Assembly (NCBI RefSeq): GCF_029867415.1
Contig: NC_081185.1
Coordinates: 47,252,766 to 47,316,765 of the forward strand
DNA length: 64,000 bases
Source of the DNA: Vicia villosa
Taxonomy: Eukaryota > Streptophyta > Magnoliopsida > Fabales > Fabaceae
Reading direction: 5' to 3'
In this document: one piece after another, positions 9,443 to 21,700 of the stretch
Layout of the letters: each line of letters starts with the position of its first letter
Numbering within the stretch: position 1 is the first letter of the stretch
The notes under the pieces: generated by a model
The model's database searches: none
What the model saw: only the letters and a program-made list of their open reading frames with translations
Told to the model about the DNA's origin: nothing
Program-made: the position numbers and the translations under genes

Positions 9443-12400
9443 GTCTGGTGGAGAAGTCAAGTTTTGTGGAGATAAGAAGGGCATGATTATTGGCACTGGA
9501 ACCATAAGTATTGGTAACTCTCCTTCCATAACTAATGTACTTCTTGTAGAAGGATTAGCGCATAACTTATTGTCCATAAGTCAATTAAGTGACAATGGTT
9601 ATGACATAATCTTCAATCAAAACTCTTGCAAGGCTGTAAGTCAGAAGGATGGCTCAATCCTATTTACAGGCAAGAGAAACAACAACATTTATAAGATTGA
9701 TCTTTCTGATCTTGAGAGGCAGAAGGTGACTTGTCTTATGTCTGTTTCTGAAGAGCAATGGGTCTGGCACAGAAGATTAGGACATGCTAGTTTGAGAAAG
9801 ATTTCTAAGATTAACAAACTAAATCTGGTCAAAGGACTCCCAAATCTGAAATACAAATCAGATGCTCTTTGTGAAGCATGTCAGAAGGGCAAGTTCTCTA
9901 GACCTGCATTCAAATCTAAGAATGTTGTCTCTTCCTCAAGGCCGTTAGAACTTCTGCACATTGATCTGTTTGGACCAGTCAAAACAGCATCTGTCAGAGG
10001 GAAGAAATATGGATTAGTCATCGTAGATGATTATAGCCGCTGGACATGGGTAAAGTTCTTAAAACACAAGGATGAGTCTCATTCAGTGTTCTTTGAATTC
10101 TGCACTCAGATCCAATCTGAGAAGGAGTGCAAAATCATAAAGGTCAGAAGTGATCATGGTGGCGAATTTGAGAACAGATTCTTTGAGGAGTTCTTCAAAG
10201 AAAATGGTATTGCCCATGATTTCTCTTGCCCTAGAACTCCACAGCAAAATGGAGTTGTAGAGCGAAAGAATAGGACTCTACAAGAAATGGCCAGAACCAT
10301 GATCAATGAGACCAATATGGCTAAGCACTTCTGGGCAGAAGCAATAAACACTGCATGTTATATTCAGAATAGAATATCTATAAGACCTATTCTAAATAAG
10401 ACTCCTTATGAATTGTGGAAGAACAGAAAGCCCAACATTTCATATTTTCATCCTTTTGGATGTGTGTGTTTTATTCTGAACACTAAGGATCATCTTGGTA
10501 AGTTTGATTCTAAGGCACAAAATTGTTTCCTTCTTGGATATTCTGAACGCTCTAAAGGCTACTGAGTATACAATACTGAAACATTGGTTGTAGAAGAATC
10601 AATCAATATCAGATTTGATGATAAGCTTGGTCTTGAAAAGCCAAAGCAGTTTGAGAATTTTGCAGATATAGATATTGACATATCAGAAGCTGTAGAACCA
10701 AGAAGCAAAGCTCCAGAAGCTGAAAGTCTCAGAAGCAAAGAATCAGAAGATCAAGTTGCTACGTCTTTAGAGAATCTCAGAATTTATGAAGAGCCAACAG
10801 TCAGAAGATCTTCTTGACTCACTTCAGCTCACTCAGAAGATGTGATCCTTGGAAAGAAAGATGATCCTATCAGAACAAGAGCATTCCTTAAGAACAATGC
10901 AGAATGTCAATTAGGTCTTGTTACTTTGATCGAGCCAACTTCTGTTGATCAAGCTCTAGAAGATCCAGACTGGATAATTGCCATGCAAGAAGAACTAAAT
11001 CAGTTTACAAGGAATGATGTATGGGATTTGGTTCCTAGACCAAAAGGATTCAACATCATTGGTACTAAGTGGGTGTTCAGAAACAAGCTTAGTGAGAAGG
11101 GAGAATAGTTAAGAAACAAAGCCAGACTGGTGGCTCAGGGATATAGTCAGCAAGAAGGGATTGACTATACAGAAACCTTTGCACCAGTGGCCAGGTTAGA
11201 ATCTATTCGCTTACTAATTTCTTTTGCCACTCAGCATAACATCACTCTGTATCAGATGGATGTTAAGAGTGGCTTCTTAAATGGTTATATAGATGAGGAA
11301 GTCTATGTCCACCAACCTCCTGGTTTTGAAGACTCTAAGTCTCCAGAACATGTTTTCAAACTTAAGAAATCATTGTATGGATTGAAGCAAGCTCCCAGAG
11401 TTTGGTATGAAAGATTAAGTTCTTTCCTTCTGGACAATGGTTTCACTAGAGGACAAGTGGACACGACTCTTTTCTATAAAACGTCTAAGAAGGACATTTT
11501 AATTTGTCAAATTTATGTTGATGATATTATTTTTGGAACATCTAATACTTCACTTGGAAGGGAGTTTGCTAAGTCTATGCAGGCTGAATTTGAAATGAGT
11601 ATGATGGGTGAACTCAAGTATTTTCTTGGGATTCAAATCAACCAAACTTCTGATGGAACCTATGTTCATCAAACGATGTATGTGAAAGAACTTCTGAAGA
11701 AGTTTAATCTTTCTGAAAGCAAAGAAGCCAAAACTCCTATGCATCCAACGTGTGTTCTAGGTAAGGATGAGGTAAGTAAGAAGGTTGATCAGAAGTTGTA
11801 CAGAGGTATGATTGGATCTCTTCTATATTTAACTGCTTCTAGACCTGACATTCTATTCAGTGTTTGTTTGTGTGCTAGATTCCAATCAGATTCTAGAGAA
11901 TCTCACTTAACTGCTGTTAAGAGAATTCTGAGGTATCTTAAAGGTACTACTAATGTTGGTTTAGTCTATAGAAGATCTAAAGAATACAACTTAGTAGGAT
12001 TCTGTGATGCTGACTATGCTGGAGATAGAATTGAAAGGAGGAGTACTTCTGGAAGTTGTCAATTTCTTGGAAGTCGTTTGATCTCCTGGTACAGCAAGAA
12101 GCAAGCTACCATAGCCCTATCAACAACAGAAGCAGAATATGTTGCTGCTGCTGGGTGTAGCACACAAATGCTCTGGATGAAGAGTCATCTAGAAGATTAT
12201 CAGATATATGAGAGTAACATTCCTATTTTCTGTGACAATACTTCTGCTATATGTTTATCTAAGAATCCTATCTTACATTCCAAAGCTAAACATATTGAGA
12301 TTAAACATCATTTTATGAGGGACTATGTTCAGAAGGGTGTTCTCTCTTTGAACTTTGTGGATACAGACCATCAATGGGCTGATATCTTTACAAAACCCCT

Positions 12401-12461
12401 TGCTGAAGATAGGTTTAAGTTCATTCTGAAGAATATCAGTATGGATTTATGCCCAGAATGA
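9327..12461 (+). pseudogene. pol: Copia Pol (protease-integrase-RT-RNase H) with three premature stops
   Basis: One reading frame carries all copia domains in order. Protease has WYLDSG, with the catalytic Asp at frame residue 19 counted from 9327. The integrase zinc motif is H148, H153, C182, C185. The integrase core is D213, D276, E312 with exactly 35 residues between the last two. RT has TKWVF, then TETFAPVARLESIRLL, YGLKQAPR and YVDD near 11514-11525. RNase H has CDADYAGD and STTEAEY. Stops interrupt the frame at 10563-10565 (TGA), 10815-10817 (TGA) and 11106-11108 (TAG). The frame is shifted relative to gag. Apart from these lesions the motifs are intact, fitting a young but dead copy that could still be mobilised in trans. 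Confidence 0.92.
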
Positions 12462-12960
12462 GAAGATGAGAAGATCTTATGTATGGGTATCTTCTGAAAT
12501 GCGTTAGGATATTATGTTTATAAGAAGTTCTGATAATGATCAATTAGAAGTTCTGATTCCATTATTACTAACGCTTCATTATCTAAGTTGATTCAGAAGG
12601 TCTTTTAAAGCAAAACAGCTGTCACTAGTCTTTCCAGAAAATGAACACGTGTTCACTATTTTTGGACAAGCATGCGTGCAGTTGAGGAGACGCCGCCCTA
12701 GGTAACTGTGCAAATCAGTTCATTTGGTCACTTTATCTCTCCTAACTCCATTTCTCATTAAATGCATATTAATGTCATGTTTTTCTGTTATCATTTCATT
12801 TCCTTTTATTTTTTATTTTATTTTCTTTTATTCAAACCGTTTAAATAACCCGCTTCACTTTCATTTCATCTTTTTCGCTCTCTTTCTCTATTCTTGTGTC
12901 TCTCTCTCTTTGCATTTCTATCTCAAACCCTAGCTTTGATCTGTAACCAAGAAAATCATC
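12462..12960 (+). other. Spacer between pol and the downstream ORF
   Basis: About 500 bp without coding potential. The second half (12720-12930) is a long pyrimidine-rich run resembling a polypyrimidine tract before a splice acceptor. SIRE-type elements may express the downstream ORF from a spliced or read-through RNA; no experiment is implied here. Confidence 0.5.
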
Positions 12961-15399
12961 ATGCATTCCTCATCAAGTTCCTCTAGCCCAGCAAAAAGAC
13001 TCTCTTCCACTCAAATACTTCTAAGAAAGCATGGGTATGCTCCGTTGTAGACATGCACTATACCCACTAAAGTTTTGGAAGTTCTGTGTGAGTCCGCTGT
13101 GGACCTTGAAAACCTAAGAGCAAATGGTTTTCAACCTGATGCAAGGATCTTAGAACAAGGATGGACAAAATATCTTGATAGATTGGTTGGACCAATTTAT
13201 CCTGACCTAATGAAGGACTTTTGGGTTCATGCAACGGTTACTCCAACTGCAATCATCTCCTTCGTGTTAGGGCATGAAGTTGTAGTTACTGAAAAGTTGA
13301 TAAGGAATTTATACAACCTGGAGGATGAAGAAGGTTGCACTGGTCCTCTTCCTGGAAGAGTTAACTGGTTTCAGGTTGAACAGCAAATCTCTCATGCTAT
13401 CGGTATTGAATCTCATAAGACTGGTACTTTGAGGGCGTTTTATCAAGTGTGGGCTGAAATTATTCTGGGTTCTGTTCACCACAAAAAGAAGTTACTCTCC
13501 TCCTCCGCCTACATCAGTCCTGATCACAAATACACTCTCTTCTGCATTGGAAGAAGATTGGAACTCAACATTTCTCACATTCTGTTTGAGAATCTGAAGA
13601 CTTCTATTGTAGAGTCCAGAGATGAAGAACGTGCGAAGTGTCCTCACAATCCAAGAAATACTATTCCTTATGCCAGAATGATCTCTGATATTCTGATAGA
13701 AGGTAATTTGTTGGATTCTATAAGGACCACTGGAGCGTCCCAATTCCTTGGAGTTGTTCAAGGTCTTGTCTTCAATGGTGTTGATCTGTTCAGACTTGAT
13801 CTCATCAGGAACGTAACTTCTGTTGGTACAAGCTTCCCAGACATTCTGTCAAGAAGAGTTCCTGTTGAAGGCTTTGCTACTATGTTTCATTTAGAACTTC
13901 ACAAGGCTGTAAAGCATTGCTTGGAAGCTTTTGTTAGGACTCAATCTGCCGTTGATCCTGCGTGGATTCGTGGTAGAGTGCTTCCTTCTCTTGCTGATCT
14001 TCAGAAGAAGGATCAGAAGAAGCAAGAAGCAAAGTTGAAGAGAAAGGCTGCAGAAGAAACTGCTAGAGAAGCTAAGAGGCAGAAGGTCACTTATGATCCT
14101 CTCAAAGTAGACTCGTTCCAAGCAATTCGTACTGGTAACTTCTCCAGGCAGGTATATCAACCACCTCCTTCTGAACCTCAAACTTCTACCCAACCGCCTC
14201 CTTCTGAACCTCAAAACAACTTCACCATACCAAATCCACCTCCACCATCTCTATCTACACCTGTCTTGAACCCTACACCATTAAATATCCATCCCCCAAC
14301 TCCTTCTGATATGCCATCATCATCAATCCCCATCATAAATATACCATCCTCATCAACTCAAATCACAGATATTCCTTCCTCCTCAATCCTTCCCATAGAT
14401 ATTCCATCCTCCTCAACCACTGCACCTCCACCTCCTCTATCCCATCCATTAACAACCAGAAAATCCAACCCTTACTGCCTTCTCTACCCTGACTACAAAT
14501 TCACCTTCAACCCACCTGAGCCTGAACCCCATATCTACCTGGAGATGTTCAGAAATGAAGTGATCAGTAGGATGGATCTTCTGAAGGATGTTTCCTTCCA
14601 TGGTCTTGATGATGTTTCCACAAGAAACCCCTGGAGAAGCTTTCGCCAGGATTTTCAAGTGGGTGCTATGGCTGTTCAGAAGAGACTAGTGGCTGCTGCT
14701 CCTGGCTATGCTGGTTATCTTCTTGAGGGTGATAATGGTATCTACCATCATCCCATCAGAAACAGGAGAGCTCTTGAGGAGAAGCAGTTTAATGATGAAC
14801 CAGAGGAAGCAAGAATTGCTGCAGCAATGGAAGCCAATCCTTGCAGAGATATTGTGGTCTGGAGACCTCAGTATCCAGTTCTGACTGGAGATTTCAAGTT
14901 CTTGTTTGACTTGTTGAGGGAAAGTCCTTCTGAGGAAGACCCAAACTTGGTCATTCTAGAAGTTGTTGACCCACCAGAAGTTAAGGGTCCTTCTGCCCCA
15001 AGGAATCTAGTTGCCATTCTTCAGGCTCTTGAGAATGGAGATTCTGAGGTGCCTGCTGCAGAATATGGAGATGCTTCTATGGAAGAAGCAGATGCTGAAG
15101 ATCATCCTGCTGACAGTATTCCTATTGAGGAAAATCAAGGTGATGATCTGATTATGGAAGCTGCGGTTCAGAATGTTATCCCTCTGGACAGAAGTTGTGA
15201 AGCTTCTTCTGATGAACCTTCTCGTCTCGCAAGGACTCTGGAAGTTATTCAGAAGATCCAGGCTGAGCTATCTTCTCGCATGGATGAGCAACGCACAATC
15301 AATGCTGAATTCCGCACCTTCATGGAGAGGCAGACTGAGAGCAACAACGGGATTCATGACATGCTGGCCAAGATCATGTCCAAGCTAGGGTCATCTTAG
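12961..15399 (+). pseudogene. ORF in env position of the SIRE-type element, with an early UAG
   Basis: The likely start is ATG at 12961, giving a Ser-rich leader that hits a TAG at 13048-13050. The same frame is then open to 15397-15399 (774 codons from 13075, where only a TTG could start). The N-terminal ~300 residues (around ILEQGWTKYLDRLVGPIYPD) resemble what databases call a putative plant transposon protein domain, to my knowledge. Then come a basic coiled-coil-like stretch (KKDQKKQEAKLKRKAAEE), a Pro/Ser-rich linker with repeated IPSSS, a conserved C-terminal half and a terminal coiled coil with ERQ/MDEQR-type heptads. I see no signal peptide or transmembrane helix, so the usual label 'env-like' is positional only. 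Function unknown. Confidence 0.78.
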
Positions 15400-16449
15400 T
15401 CTTTGAGTCTTAGTTGTTTTCTTTGTTTGCTGCATCTGTTTTTCCTAGCATCCCTTTTGTACTTCTGTTAATTTCTCTCTTTAGCAATCAATGAAATTTA
15501 TCTTTTCTTCTCTCATATTGTTTGTCTTGTTTTTCATCTGAATCTTTTATGTTTTTGATATTATGACAAAAAGGGGGAGAAAGATGTGATAAATGATCTG
15601 ATTTATTTTATCAGTTGCTGGGAGAAAGGCTCCACATTTCTAACAGAACTTGCAAAGTTCTATGTCTTTGAGCGTTTTTCAGGAATTGAAGATCCTCTTT
15701 AAAAGCTCAACATGAGAAGCAGAGACATGTGGAAAAGCAATTCTGTATAGAATCAAGCTAATGGAAATTGAAGCAAGCTGAGGGCTGTAAAGCTTCAAGA
15801 TCAGAAGCAAGAAGAAAGAATGTTCTGATATTCCAACTCATTCTTATTCCTTATATGTTCTGATGCATGTTTTTAGTTATAAAATATGCTCTGTAACATT
15901 ACTTGTTTTTGCTCTGATACATAATTATATGTTCTGATACATATTTTATGTTCTAATTCATTCACGCTGACTTTTGTCGTTTAGCTTGTTCTGTAACATT
16001 TCAGGATGTAGAGATGCTCTGATGATGCTCTGGTACATTCAACAATGTTCTGATACAATCTATCATGAAATGATTCAAGAAGAAATTCAAGCTCTGAAGC
16101 TTTCCAAAGGAAGCAAGAATCAGAAGCTGAATGTTCTGAAGATCGAAGAAATTCAAATTCTGAAGCTGTCCTATGGAAGCAAGAATTAGAAGCTGTGAAA
16201 TGTTCTGAAGATCTAAGCATATGTGATCGTCTCAACTGAAATGGAAAATACTCAGGGAAGTCCTTTTAATTCTTCCAGTATTTATTTCAGGGGGAGATTA
16301 TTTATCTCAGGGGGAGATTGTTAATCTCAGGGGGAGACATATTCATACACTATGTTTATATGCTTATGCTATAGCTGTGTAATTGTCTTTAGCCGTCTGA
16401 TATTTTGATCGCAAATTCATATCATTTGTGTATGTTTTTGTCATCATCA
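15400..16449 (+). other. 3' untranslated region of the SIRE-type element
   Basis: No coding sequence. It contains repeated GTTCTGATACAT words (15840-16050), GAAGC-rich stretches and, at 16288-16340, three copies of CAGGGGGAGA-type sequence resembling the polypurine tract ahead of the true one. Confidence 0.65.
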
Positions 16450-16462
16450 AAAAGGGGGAGAT
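16450..16462 (+). promoter_or_regulatory. Polypurine tract of the SIRE-type element
   Basis: AAAAGGGGGAGAT abuts the 3' LTR start at 16463 and would prime plus-strand DNA synthesis. Confidence 0.88.
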
Positions 16463-17607
16463 TGTTAGAACAAGATTTGTTCTGATCAATATTCTTAGTT
16501 TTGATGATAACAAGCATATGAATTTTGTATGAGATAATGTGGTACTCTAATACTATGCAATTTCCATTTCAGGAACTATATAAAGAGTATGCACAAAATC
16601 AGCGCAAGAAGCACTGACTCAGAAGGTTCAGCATGCAACATCAGAACATGGTCTGGCAAGACATCAGAAGATGGTCAAGCAGAATCAGAACATGGGTCTA
16701 TGGAAGAATCAGAAGAACTTGAGATCAGAAGCAGAAGCACTGAAGTTCTCATGGTATCACGCTCAGAAGCACTTCAAGGTCAGAAGACAAGAAGATGCTC
16801 TGCACCAAGCTGTGTGACTCTGATGACATTCAAACGTTGTTTACACAAACATCAGATCAGAAGCAAGTACTAGACTGGCAGGCTACACTGACTAACAAAA
16901 GGAACGTTAGAAGCTATTAAAGGCAACGTCAGTAGACACAGCGAAAACAAGGCTCGAGGTAGTTGACAAAAGAGTGAAGCATTAAATGCAATGCTGTACG
17001 GATTACGCAAAGCATTAAATGCTCCCAACGGTCATCTTCTCAAGTGCCTATAAATATGAAGTTCTGATGAGAAGCAAGGTTTCAACTCACGAATCACAAA
17101 CTCTGAACCAACTTGCAGAAACGCTGTTTAATTCAAAAGCTTTCAAACTTCATCAAACTCACTACATTGCTGTTGTAATATCTTAGTGAGATTTAAGCTT
17201 AAACTTAAGAGAAAATCACAGTTGTGATAATAGCTTTATTAGAAGCATTGTAACTCTTAAAAGAATTTGTTTACATTAAGTTGTAAGAACTAGAGTGATC
17301 AGGTTGTTGATCAGTATACTCTAGAAAGTCTTAGAAGGTATCTAAGCAGATTGTTCCTAGAGTGATCAGGTTGTGATCAATATACACTAGAAGACTTAGC
17401 AGTTGGCTAAGTGGAAAACCATTGTAATTTCGTGTGATTAGTGGATTAAATCCTCAGGTGAGGTAAATCACTCCAAGGGGGTGGACTGGAGTAGTTTAGT
17501 TAACAACGAACCAGGAAAAACATCATTGTGCAAATTGTTTTTATCTTACAAGTTTTAAAGCTACACTTATTCAAACCCCCCCTTTCTAAGTGTTTTTCTA
17601 TCCTTCA
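16463..17607 (+). repeat. 3' LTR of the SIRE-type copia element
   Basis: It is the near-identical partner of 6286-7429, from TGTTAGAACAAG to CTATCCTTCA, followed by the target duplication CGACT at 17608-17612. It has a matching TATAAATA at 17049-17056. Confidence 0.95.
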
Positions 17608-17612
17608 CGACT

Positions 17613-18030
17613 CATCCTAGGATACAACCTGACGTACGGTGTATTCTGACAACTATCAACACAGAGGGCTTGGTCTAACGCACGACCCATCCTTCAGCCA
17701 AACGCACGGCTTTCCAGACATTTATCAATGCAAATTGGATCCGGTCTGACGTACGACCCATCCTTCAGCCTAACGCACGGATTTCTAGACATTTATTAAA
17801 TGCATATTGGATCCGGTCTAAGGTACGACCCATCCTTCAGCCTAACGCACGGTTTTCCAGACATCTAACAATGCAAACTGGGCCCAGTCTAGCGTACGAC
17901 TCGTCCTAAAAAGTATAGCGTAACGTACGACTTACTTTGACACTTATCAATACAGTGGATTCAGTCTAACGTATGACTCATCCTAAGTATATCCTTCAGA
18001 TACGATCTAACGTACGACGTATTCTGACTC
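17613..18030 (+). repeat. Tandem array (~75 bp units) around ACGTACGAC / ACGCACGG motifs
   Basis: Units combine GACGTACGACCCATCCTTCA, AACGCACGG, a TTCCAGACATTTAT stretch and GGATCCGGTCT. Four to five units are recognisable and decay toward the right end. The array began at 6190 before the copia insertion. It lies just upstream of the polypurine tract, in the element's 3' UTR. Confidence 0.85.
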
Positions 18031-18039
18031 TCAAGTCTA

Positions 18040-18165
18040 TCAAGCTGGATGGAATCCTTAAGCCCATCTCAATCAAGTCTCTCAACATCCGGATGGCATC
18101 TTTAAGCCCATCTCCGACAATACTCTGCCTGGATGGCATCTTTAAGCCCATCTCCGAAAAAGTCC
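18040..18165 (+). repeat. Three-copy tandem repeat around GGATGGCATCTTTAAGCCCA
   Basis: Three units of ~40-50 bp with CTTTAAGCCCATCTCCGA cores. It is a separate repeat family from the preceding array. Confidence 0.78.
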
Positions 18166-18273
18166 CTACATCAGCAAGGGAAAATTTCTTGGTATTCTAG
18201 TGTTCAATTCTCTTCCATCTTCAGATACCAAATGGCACAGACACCAATCTACATCCTCAGGTCTAAGAAGATT

Positions 18274-18286
18274 GAACAGGGGCAAC
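18274..18286 (+). promoter_or_regulatory. Polypurine tract of the Ogre-like element
   Basis: GAACAGGGGCAAC abuts the LTR start TGTCATACCCC. The same GAACAGGGGCA type is found on the - strand at 27106-27118 in the second Ogre-like element. Confidence 0.85.
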
Positions 18287-18344
18287 TGTCATACCCCAAA
18301 ATTTGCCCTCATATGGTTGCTAATGTCACTTTATTTCAAAATAA

Positions 18345-18422
18345 ATGACATATCCCAGTTGGTAAGAGTGTAAGGCTTACGGGTACAAGGTCCCGGGTTT
18401 GAATCACATTTCTAACATTTTT
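18345..18422 (+). other. tRNA-like (Pol III promoter-like) module in LTR
   Basis: An A-box-like TCCCAGTTGGTAAGAG (18353-18368), a B-box-like GGGTTTGAATC (18395-18405) and a T-run at 18418-18422 occur in tRNA-like order about 65 bp into the LTR, in sense. The A-to-B distance is about 40 bp, close to that in tRNA genes. No acceptor stem is obvious, so this is not a functional tRNA gene; it could be a Pol III promoter relic or SINE-derived. Confidence 0.6.
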
Positions 18423-18768
18423 CTATTTGTTTTTAACTTCATTTTATTATGCATTTCATAAAACATCAAAAATTGCATTTTTATCATTTTATATAACTTT
18501 TGTTTTTATCATAGGCTATTTTTTGAAAATATTATTTTATTCTAATTTTATATTTTTATGCATATTTCCGTCAAAAATAGAAAAACATACATATATGGTA
18601 GTTTCTCATTTAATTGCCCCAAAAAATTAATTTTATTGATTATTTTGATTTAATTCTCTTATTTATAGCAGAAATTAAACCAATTAAATCATTAATTTTA
18701 ATTTGATTGAATAGTCTTAATCTCATAATATTTTTTCTTTTCTAAACCTTTTAACCTATTTCTATTTC

Positions 18769-18776
18769 TATATAAG
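18769..18776 (+). promoter_or_regulatory. Candidate TATA box of the Ogre-like LTR
   Basis: TATATAAG sits about 480 bp into the LTR, followed by AACAGTTCCAACCC-type leader sequence. The assignment rests on motif and position only. Confidence 0.45.
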
Positions 18777-21700
18777 TAGAACAGTTCCAACCCTAACCTA
18801 AGGAGACGGTACATATTCACATGCATAAACCCTCACCACTAATCCTAGTTTGAATACAAAAGACCTGTATACCTTCTCCTAACCATCAACTCATTCACTT
18901 GTACATGGTTCCAACCGGTCTTCTACCTTTTTTTTTCTTCTTTTCTCTTCCCACGACGTACAATCATATACAACTATCATAGAAAAAAATTTCATCTGAC
19001 CAAACAAAGTCATGAGCTAATTCCTCTCTCTATCAATAACCACAGTGAGGCGTATTCAAAATAACATAAATCGTCACCGCCACAAGACTCACCTTACCCA
19101 CGTATGTTATGCATCCTCGCTCAAGCATATTGAACCGACGATATCAACAATATCGTTATCAAACCACCACTCCCACGCGTCGACGTAAACCTGTAGAAGA
19201 AGAAAAAATAATTTTTTCAACACTTTTGTGCTTTTTTTCTCTCATGACAGATTGCGGTGAAACTAAGAAGGAGAAGAAGCTGCAAGACCCTCTACACACA
19301 TCGCGTCGATCACCTGCGGCCATGGCGCATCCCAGTTCTAAGTCAAGATTCGTATTGACAGCAAATCCACCACTGACGTTTTGATCCAACTCAGCCGCAG
19401 CTACCACACGCGCAGAACTCGGAGACGAAGAGGAAGAGGATCCAAAGGTCGAATCTAACTATTTATTGTTTATTTGTTTTGTTTTGTTTGTACAGAAGTA
19501 TCAGAGCAACATGACGGAAGCCAACCCGCAGATCCGAACGAAGGCCTTTTGTTAATCACCAACAACATCAACGCCGGCAAACAACATAACAACTCCTCAA
19601 AAATTCAAATCGCTGCCACGCAACTCACGGATCACGATCGAAACAACAACAACACATCTGAGCAAAGCTGACGTCTGGAATTGGTAAGCTTCAAATCCAT
19701 CACAACACCGCAAATCAATGGCAGATCTGCAAGCCATCGCTTCAATTCAACACGACATAGACACAACCGCGAGAACCTTCAACACCCATCCCCTACCGTG
19801 ATTAGCTCTCTTCGGTAAGTTCTTTTGTTTTCGTAAGCTCTTGAGTGATGTTGCTTTTGTTGTGTTTGTGAATGGATGAGAAAGAAATTTGTTTTGTTTT
19901 GTGATGTTGCTTTTGTTTTTCCGTAAGCTCTGATAGAATTTCCAATATGAGAGAAGAGAAATTGTTTTGTTTCTATCATTAATTTGCCACGGATAGCATA
20001 ATATGGATCTTATCCCTTTGTGACTTGTCGCTATAGTATTGGTAAGGATTCTATTATGTTTTTTTATAATATCTCATCTAAGTCCTTGTTAAAACAATAA
20101 TAGGTGGAGAAATATCAATAATAATGGTACAGCCCTTGCTAGCATTAGAGTTTTGTTAAGTTGTTTTTTAGGTTATTAGAGTTTTGGTAGTTGGATCATT
20201 GGGCTTCAATGTATTTTCTCTCCATTACTAACTTCTAGTAGCACCTCTAGTATTTAAGATAAGTTTAATCAGTATTATTTTGATTTGCTAATCTAGTTGT
20301 TATTAAATTTGTATTTTATTTTATTTATTTTTAAATATCCAAGATACAGTGATCGTGAAAATCGAAACGATGAGCGCTTTTAATTTTAAACACTATTTTT
20401 TTTATTAGCATAAATTCCATTTGGTAATTATTTTCCTAATTAACTTAGGGTTAGATTTTAAGTAACACTAATATTAAAATTCTTTTTCTTTTATCCAATT
20501 TTTTTTTTAAATTACCAAACATATTGTAGTTTATTCTCTCTTTTAGAATTTAACATTTTTTAGACGTCTTTTGTTATTTTCTTCATTAAATGTTAATATT
20601 TCTTTATCATTTTTTTATGCACTCTTTTATATATTCATGCTAACATTTCCTTGTTTATTGCGAGGTACATTCGAGCTGTTTATCTATTCTCTTGGATATT
20701 CGCAAATTCATCCTCAATCAATCTCCTCCACTGGATCTCGCTAATTCCATATCTAAAGGACCAGAACACGCTGCTCCATCATAGACCTCCACCACACTGA
20801 ATCAGGTTTTCATTTTCGCGCTCATTTCTTCCTCTGTCATTTAACTGCCCCAAAGCCTTGTAATGGCTTATTGCATTCCTTCTATATTTTGCCACTATCT
20901 CCCTGCAGGTGTTTATCGTATTAGTTTAGATTTATATTTCCGTCTTTATTTTTCTGCCCACAGGTGTTTATTGTAATAGCGTAGGACTTTTTAAATTATG
21001 CCTTTAATCTCTGTATTTTTTTTAAAACTGCGTGGTTAGTAATCCTAGGGAGTGCAAGCCTGCTAATAAATTTAGTTTGCCTAAATTACAAGATAATATA
21101 ATCGAATTGAATCACGTGATTGTGCACCCACACACCTTTAGGGTAACCCTTCTTGTCGCCTTGTTGCCTGTTGCCTTATTATCTGTTGCTTGTTGCCTCT
21201 AATTATACTAAAAATAGTCAAGTCCCTCAATTCCGAGGATACCTAAAGTAAAGGTTGCCTTAACCATTCATCATCAAGTTTGTCCCGTGACGTTGCCTCG
21301 GTAAATGATGATTTGTCCCCATTGCTAAGGTATCCTCGCATGATGCCTAAAAAGATTAATGACTATTATATCCTTCCCTTAGACTACCTGCCATCTTCAT
21401 GGCAAGGTCAGTCTTATGGCGAACGATAAACCTCGATGACCCTTTACATCCAATAAAAGGACTTCCTACCCTCCTATGGTATGGATAGCCCTGAAAAGCT
21501 AAAAGAACATTTTTTATAACTTAAGGGTAATTGCTTTTTAATTGCTTGCTCTTCTTCAAATTTAAATTCAAAACTCTTTTCCCATTTTTTTTTTCAAATC
21601 AAATTCAAAAAGACTACGCTTATTTATAAGCTAAAGTTCTTCTTCAAAGTTTTTACTATTCACACACGACACTTAAAATATTTTTGAAAACAAAAAGTGA

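Larger units (their letters stand above)
6286..17607 (+). mobile_element. SIRE/Maximus-type Ty1/copia retrotransposon, complete but mutated
   Basis: Two LTRs of 1144 and 1145 bp (6286-7429 and 16463-17607) flank an internal region with primer site, gag, pol, an ORF in the env position and a polypurine tract. Target duplication CGACT lies at 6281-6285 and 17608-17612. By eye the LTRs differ at about two dozen positions (about 2%), implying a fairly recent insertion. Pol carries three in-frame stops and needs a frame change from gag, so this copy is not autonomous as read. SIRE assignment rests on element size, the long acidic gag, the extra ORF after pol and the AAAAAGGGGGAGAT tract. Confidence 0.93.

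Noticed and set aside
18427..18630. 67-codon hydrophobic frame that could look like a membrane protein
   Set aside because: It comes from T-rich LTR sequence just after the tRNA-like module; no homology and no expected gene there.
19109..19671. Candidate host exon-like sequence with many codons around ACAACAAC and CGCCAC
   Set aside because: It lies inside the Ogre 3' LTR boundaries defined by the polypurine tract and the LTR end, and frames on both strands are short.
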